64,000 bases of DNA, from the NCBI GenBank assembly GCA_023897205.1, contig JAHWDD010000005.1:3286001-3350000 (forward strand), written 5' to 3'. Every line of letters begins with the position of its first letter. Position 1 is the stretch's first letter. A program made the position numbers and the translations under genes. The stretch comes from Exophiala sp. HKRS030 (taxonomy: Eukaryota > Ascomycota > Eurotiomycetes > Chaetothyriales > Herpotrichiellaceae). Positions 60,528 through 64,000 of the stretch are shown here, piece after piece. A model generated the notes under the pieces. The model saw only the letters and a program-made list of their open reading frames with translations, was not told the origin of the DNA and made no database searches.

Positions 60528-62830
60528 TTGAACAGAGGGCAGTCGGAGTACTAGAGTAGGCGACACGGATCCTTGACCAGCAAGAAAAACCAATGAATAT
60601 AGAGGGCGTTGTGCAAGTTGACACCTTGCAATATCAATCAACTAATGGCTGGTGTACTCCGTACCTGATGAGGAAGTCGCGACCAAGAAAAATAATTAGC
60701 ATAGCATTTGGAAAGGACGGCACCTAGGCGGCACCTAGGCGGCACGGGGACTTCATTGGAGCCTCGGCTCGACAACCTACACCCACGTCATGACGAGACT
60801 CATGACTGCCACAATCCAGGTCACCTACCAGTAATCCTCCTTGATTCTTCTCCTCAATAGTGGCTTCAGGGTGCCGTACTTTAAGGAGCTCAGTCTTAAA
60901 GAATGACCAACTACTGGTACATACCTACTGTACGGAGTGGGAAAGCCAATGAGTTAAAATGGCACGTCGGGGACGGCCTCGTTGTTCAAGGCGAAATGCT
61001 CATTTCAGTTATCAACTTATCAGATCTTGATGCATGGAACAAAATGCTCGGATCTGAACACGAGGCCTTGTGACCCTGTGGAGTTTCAATGACCGTTCCT
61101 ATGCATTATCGTCCCTCCAAGATCGACGTTGATCTGAAAGAGAGGCACGGCGTCACCGACAATAACGACGATGGCATTGACCGTCGCCGTTATCTGCTCG
61201 TGGCTCGTGACTCGTGACTCTTGACTGACTCTTGACTGTCAATTTGATTGTGGCTCCTACTCCTTGCTCCTGAAAATTGTCGCAGGGTCTTAGTGGTCGA
61301 GTCGTAGCATTCCTTATTTTACCGTCACACACTCATAGTACGGAATACTTCGTGATTACTTACTTGATTGCCATGTGACCAACGGACGGAGATATGCAAC
61401 TGCAGGTGCGGATCCGATCAAAACAAGACCCTGTTTACCTGCCACCTGCTCCTTGCCCTGTAGTTGCCGGTACCCTGAAGTTTGAACAGTGGACGGGGAA
61501 CTCACACCTCCAGCTAGGTGCCCAGGGTCTGTCTACCACTTGACCGTGTCATATCCGGAAACTTCTCTTCCTCTCATCATTTTCGCTTATCCAACTCATG
61601 CACAGTAGATCGTTTGATCAAGTCAGCACTCGAGAACTCGAGAATGCTCAGGTTCAGGTTTTGCTGACTGCAGCAAGTCCACAGCGTTTCTTCGTACACT
61701 TTTCCACACAAAGACCTCAGAGGCGCGTGTTCTCAAATGTCAGTGGACAATTGGAAAGAACCTGGAAGGAACCTTGGTTGGACCTTCTCCTTTCACACGC
61801 TTCTGCCTGGCGTTTGGACCTCTCACAAGGCAGGCACGACGGAGGACGCACCTTTTCATTCTCTCCGCCCTCTCGCATTTCCTCTCCTCTCATCTTCTCT
61901 TCCCTCCTCTCACCGTCTACTCTGACATCTCGAGTGCATTAGTTTCTTTACCATTTACCCTTGGCCGAAGTTGCCAATTTTCTTCTTGCGGTTTTTCCAT
62001 TCCTCGAGCCGAGAGATCCCCCACTCTCGTCTCTCCACCGTTGCCCTATTCCAGTCTCCAGAAATGGTATAGACGGCCTATTTTTAACCTAACCCTCAAT
62101 TTCTATCTCCAAAGAGGACTTCGCTGAGAAGCTTCTCTCTAATCCAAAGGGCCACCGGCGTCTTTTGTGGTCGACCCACCCAATTGTTCATAGTACCACA
62201 CCCATGCTCCTGCTCCTGCTCCTGCTCATGGTTACGGGTACTACACCCCAGAAGCCATTCTGATTTATCGTTTCTGGGCCTTTTGCTGTTGCTCCAAACG
62301 ACAATCTGCTCACCCTGGGCCTCTAGCAAAGGGCGTGGGCGTAGATGTGGTTTGGTGATTCGGTGACTCTTACCCACCACCAGAATCAGCATTGCATTTC
62401 CCTCATTGGTGTGAATAGATCCAGCTCATGCGTCATATTCCCCTTATCCCTGGACCTTATCCTAAACTGAGCCACGGTTTCCAGGCTGAAACTTTGCCAG
62501 CACCAATCTACCCATGACTCTCCCATGCAGAATTCATACCAAGTGTGTAACATACTCCTCTTCAGTGCCCCTTGTTCGGGACTTAGTACACTGGGAAGTC
62601 ACCGAGTTATTTAGCGCATTGGCTTTTCCAAACCTGCATCGCCCGTGTATGCCTTACGCTTCGCCGACCATACCCGGACCATTGGTCAGATGCTTCATCG
62701 ATGCGTTTTCGTCCCAAGTATCCTCCCAAGACTGTGGGTCGATTCTTCTTTAGTATAGCTTCCAATGCCTTGGATGTTCTCCTGATCTTTCCACAAGTTT
62801 AAGCGACCTCTCTTCATTTCACACACCACC
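60528..62830. other. Intergenic, 2.3 kb, long leader of the Zn2Cys6 gene
   Basis: Hydrolase promoter on the left with TACTCCGTA at 60655-60663 and its near-complement at 60931-60939; GGCACCTAGGC repeated at about 60720-60742. The right half is pyrimidine-rich with a CTCCTG repeat at about 62206-62227, typical of a long fungal 5-prime leader. Frames at 61598-62127 have no family resemblance. No gene seen. Confidence 0.5.
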
Positions 62831-64000
62831 ATGACTTTGGACGACGCGCCTTACGATTCAATATTCGACGACGGATCAGATTTGAGTTCTTTGGGTGTAT
62901 GGGATTTTGATCCAATATCTGAAATCAACACTACCAGCGATACTCCTGGAAGTCGTCGTAGTAACAGCAGCAGCCATGGCTCGAATACTGGTAATCGACA
63001 GAAAACTCGCACCCTCGCGCCCAACCTCACTCGTAGATCTCATAAGAAATCTCGAGGAGGTTGCTACAGTTGCAAGACACGCAAGATCAAATGCGGCGAG
63101 CAGAAACCGGCCTGTGGAAGCTGTCTCATGAAAGCCATTACTTGTGTCTACCCTCCAACTGAACAGCCCTCACGAAAATCTAATCTCCCTTGATTCGACG
63201 CACTCCTCATCACACACCCTCGATCCAAGGAGCCAATTTCACTTTACTGGATATGCGATTCTTTCATCATTTCTTGACCATTGCTTATCCTCATCTTCCC
63301 GTCGATAACGATCACGTCTGGGTTAATGAGATTCCACAATTCGCAGAACAGCATGAATATCTAATGCATGCAATTCTTTCTTTAGGCGCTTCTCACCTAT
63401 CGAGATTGACAGGAGTCGACTATCGGCGCGAATCACTAACCCATCGCGGTCATGCAATCAATGGTCTGAATCAAGCTTTATCCCAAACTCAACGCGCTTA
63501 TGGCGAAAGCGATGCTATGCTTGCATCTTGTTACGCGCTTACCTTTCAGGCTTCATACATGGGCGATGGACTTGCCGACTTCATCACCATGATACGTGGT
63601 TGTGCACTCACAACAGAAAAGATCCAACAAGACAACTCACCTACAGCATTCAATCTACAACCAGATTGGCATTTCAAATTCATGGCTCCACGACTCGCAC
63701 ATCTCCCTGCCGTTGATCCTATCCTCCTCGAGGACGCTTACAACGCACTCCAAAACCTCCAACCTTATGTTTCAGGCGATACAGAAATCGACTTCCACGA
63801 CGCCTTGCTTGACGTGATTATCTCTCTCCAGGCCTCATCAGCATCGGGATATTTGCAATTCGTCGGTGTGTACGCAGTGTGGTACGAGCTCTGCCACGAC
63901 GCATTCAAAACATTTCTCGACCCCAACAACCTCATCGCTCAACTTTTACTCGCCTACTTTGTCGGTGTCCAACTATTAATGGTCCCACTGGCAGCCTCCG
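62831..64000 (+). CDS. Zn2Cys6 transcription factor, 3-prime end beyond the window, one frame break
   Basis: Begins MTLDDAPYDSIFDDGS, a Ser/Asn-rich acidic stretch. The Gal4-type binuclear cluster follows at residues 78-105: CYSCKTRKIKC and CGSCLMKAITC show the C-x2-C-x6-C ... C-x2-C-x6-C pattern, preceded by the basic RRSHKKSRGG. The frame ends at TGA 63191-63193. Another frame is open from 63184 to the window end and continues the protein: FTLLDMRFFHHFLTIAYPHL, HAILSLGASHLSRLTG, ALTFQASYMGDGLADFITMI. That pattern resembles the regulatory domain of fungal C6 proteins related to sterol-uptake regulators. One base is missing at about 63187-63191 (CCCTT). This DNA-binding nuclear regulator lies beside the peroxisomal hydrolase gene across a 2.3 kb gap. 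Partial: the C-terminus is not in the window. Confidence 0.88.

Noticed and set aside
24831..63193. Programmed ribosomal frameshifting as the explanation for the frame breaks
   Set aside because: The sites share no common slippery heptamer or codon, and eight unrelated genes would need it. Missing bases in the assembly explain all of them more simply.

Overview
The window is nuclear DNA of a filamentous ascomycete (Pezizomycotina). The evidence is short GT-AG introns of about 45-165 bases with CTAAC/CTGAC branch sites, intron-containing histone H3 and H4 genes, fungal-type Zn2Cys6 and C2H2 regulators, and fungal versions of ALG9, EXO5, MPV17-like and single-chain NAD(P) transhydrogenase. I see no convincing tRNA, rRNA, CRISPR or intact transposon. 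Genus and class cannot be fixed from the sequence alone.

Layout. Bases 1-13.6 kb are gene-poor: one broken NmrA-like NAD(P)-binding gene (969-1707), an AT- and TpA-rich block at about 3.9-5.3 kb that looks like repeat-induced mutation, and low-complexity intergenic DNA with a cluster of three CACGTG sites near 12.4 kb. A long C2H2 zinc-finger regulator with Rpn4-like fingers lies at 13.6-15.5 kb (minus), followed by another gene-poor stretch to 21.7 kb. The divergent H4/H3 pair (21.8-23.6 kb) opens a housekeeping block: MPV17-like membrane protein, exonuclease V, a DUF3445/heme N-demethylase-like membrane-anchored protein, ALG9 mannosyltransferase and a six-exon amino-acid permease (to 35.4 kb). 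From 37.4 to 46 kb come a glyoxalase/VOC-fold protein, a C2H2 plus fungal-specific-domain transcription factor, a divergent four-exon FAD monooxygenase and a small F-box-like protein. At 47.4-50.7 kb is a very large Ser/Thr-rich, probably secreted or cell-surface protein. Then come mitochondrial NAD(P) transhydrogenase (51.5-55.0 kb, minus), a conserved protein of unknown function (56.4-57.0 kb), and a tail-to-tail pair of enoyl-CoA hydratase/isomerase and alpha/beta-hydrolase, both ending in the peroxisomal signal AKL. The start of a Zn2Cys6 regulator runs off the right edge.

The strongest whole-window signal is technical or evolutionary. Eight gene models are broken by single-base frame breaks, nine in all. 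Every break has the sign of one missing base, most sit in or beside short G or C runs, and adding one base at each makes the total coding length divisible by three wherever the gene end is in the window. This points to systematic under-called bases in the assembly rather than eight real pseudogenes. Only the NmrA-like gene also carries an in-frame stop not explained this way.

The most interesting biology is the peroxisomal pair at 58-60.6 kb, the regulator/monooxygenase divergent pair at 39-44.5 kb, the internal duplicated WW motif in the large surface protein, a GC-AG intron in the transhydrogenase, and paired ATCACGTGA sites inside permease intron 1.
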